Shown here piece after piece: positions 51,252 through 51,844 of a DNA stretch of 51,844 nt. Each line of letters starts with the position of its first letter. Position 1 is the first letter of the stretch. This DNA is from a bacterium F11 (lineage in GTDB: Bacteria; Elusimicrobiota; Elusimicrobia; F11): assembly GCA_002176905.1 (NCBI GenBank), contig MSYE01000022.1, forward strand, positions 1-51,844. Direction: 5' to 3'. The position numbers and the translations under genes were made by a program. Below the pieces are notes generated by a model, which made no database searches, was not told the DNA's origin, and saw only the letters and a program-made list of their open reading frames with translations.

Positions 51252-51313
51252 ATCGATCTCTTCCTAGCCGGGTTTAAGAGAACCTGGTTTATGTGAAGAG
51301 GTCGATTTTTTTT
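51252..51313 (+). terminator. Long hairpin terminator between rpsO and pnp
   Basis: ATCGATCTCTTC (51252-51263) pairs with GAAGAGGTCGAT (51295-51306) with one G-U pair. An inner stem CCGGGTT/AACCTGG extends it, and eight T residues (51306-51313) follow. It can end rpsO transcripts or act as an RNase target that tunes readthrough into pnp. Confidence 0.8.
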
Positions 51314-51443
51314 GGGGTCATCGTCAATCACTTCATTATCAGGAAGGGATGCATAAGCGGTTCTGAAGCCATTGTTGAGGAGGCGCTTATGGATCCCTCC
51401 AGATTGGCGATTTCTCCAAGTTGGAAAAATAAGGAGAAAAGTC

Positions 51444-51844
51444 ATGTTAAATGAAAACAACGAAAAACGAACCGTCCTTACGTTAGACGGAAAAGAAATA
51501 TCAATCGAAACAGGCCAGGTCGCCAAACAAGCCGGTGGCTCTGTGTTGGTTCGATGCGGAGATACAGTCATCCTTGGAACAGCTTGTATGAGTCATAAGC
51601 CGAAGGAGGGGATAGATTTCCTTCCGATGACCACAGATTTCCGAGAAAGAACATATTCTGCAGGGAAAATTCCGGGTGGATTTTTTAAAAGAGAAGCCAG
51701 ACCCCGCGAAAAAGAAACCCTCACTTCCCGCCTGATTGACCGATCTATTCGTCCCCATTTCCCAGAAGGACTTTTTCACGAGATTCAAGTCGCCATGATT
51801 TTGTTATCTGTTGATGAAGAGAATGATCCTGATATGTTGGCCAT
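51444..51844 (+). CDS. pnp: Polyribonucleotide nucleotidyltransferase (5' part)
   Basis: PNPase is a phosphate-dependent 3'-5' exoribonuclease. The visible 133 residues are the first RNase PH domain: SVLVRCGDTVILGTACMS, FLPMTTDFRERTYSAGKIPG, FFKREARPREKETLTSRLID and RSIRPHFPEG. The ATG at 51444 has AAGGAGAAA upstream. The gene runs past the end of the window. A 208-base leader with a terminator-like stem precedes it; PNPase usually regulates its own leader. Confidence 0.96.
   Translation, partial: MLNENNEKRTVLTLDGKEISIETGQVAKQAGGSVLVRCGDTVILGTACMSHKPKEGIDFLPMTTDFRERTYSAGKIPGGFFKREARPREKETLTSRLIDRSIRPHFPEGLFHEIQVAMILLSVDEENDPDMLA

Overview
The window looks like chromosomal DNA of an uncultured Gram-negative bacterium. 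It carries a TonB-dependent outer-membrane receptor, lipoprotein and prepilin signals, and a complete bacterial nusA-infB-rbfA-truB-ribF-rpsO-pnp block. A single uninterrupted ~22.6-kb reading frame, a bacterial topoisomerase VI and a type III glutamine synthetase suggest a poorly cultured lineage. Omnitrophota, known for giant genes, or a deltaproteobacteria-like candidate group would fit. This placement is an inference, because no 16S rRNA gene is present.

Region 1 (1-22717) is one giant gene for a ~7,550-residue mosaic membrane protein. Blocks of hydrophobic segments alternate with soluble modules. Those I can recognise are four class I SAM-methyltransferase-like domains, a 2H-phosphoesterase-like domain, two HAD-like domains, a sigma-region-4-like helix-turn-helix followed by six Fis-type helix-turn-helix repeats, and a proline-rich linker. 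The first 63 bases of the window are identical to an internal piece of the four-helix-bundle gene that follows the giant gene, so the 5' end of the giant gene needs care. A 77-base perfect repeat lies inside two diverged copies of a membrane module.

Region 2 (22799-24076) holds the small four-helix-bundle gene with its ribosome binding site in a hairpin, several inverted repeats, tRNA-Pro(UGG), a SEC-C zinc-binding protein, and the leader of glnN. That leader has the two AnnGnn hexaloops and the overlapping terminator expected of an ANTAR antitermination target. Region 3 (24077-29760) is glnN, a bidirectional terminator, and a minus-strand cluster of top6B, top6A, a parvulin and an 82-residue unknown.

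Region 4 (29851-32686) is a cobalamin riboswitch with its terminator in front of a BtuB-like receptor and a corrinoid adenosyltransferase, a compact B12 uptake and activation unit. Region 5 (32763-37697) has a small cysteine-containing protein, a 1065-residue GH94-like protein, and a minus-strand pair: a membrane-anchored unknown and a type IV pilin-like protein. Region 6 (37776-43396) is a tightly packed run of an exported zincin-like protein with HQLVH in place of HExxH, a dicarboxylate/amino-acid:cation symporter, CstA, an exported HEAT-repeat protein and an ApbE lipoprotein. Region 7 (43570-51844) is the transcription/translation block: promoter and leader hairpin, rimP, nusA, infB, rbfA, nrnA, truB, ribF, then a separate promoter for rpsO, a terminator-like hairpin, and the 5' part of pnp, which runs off the window.
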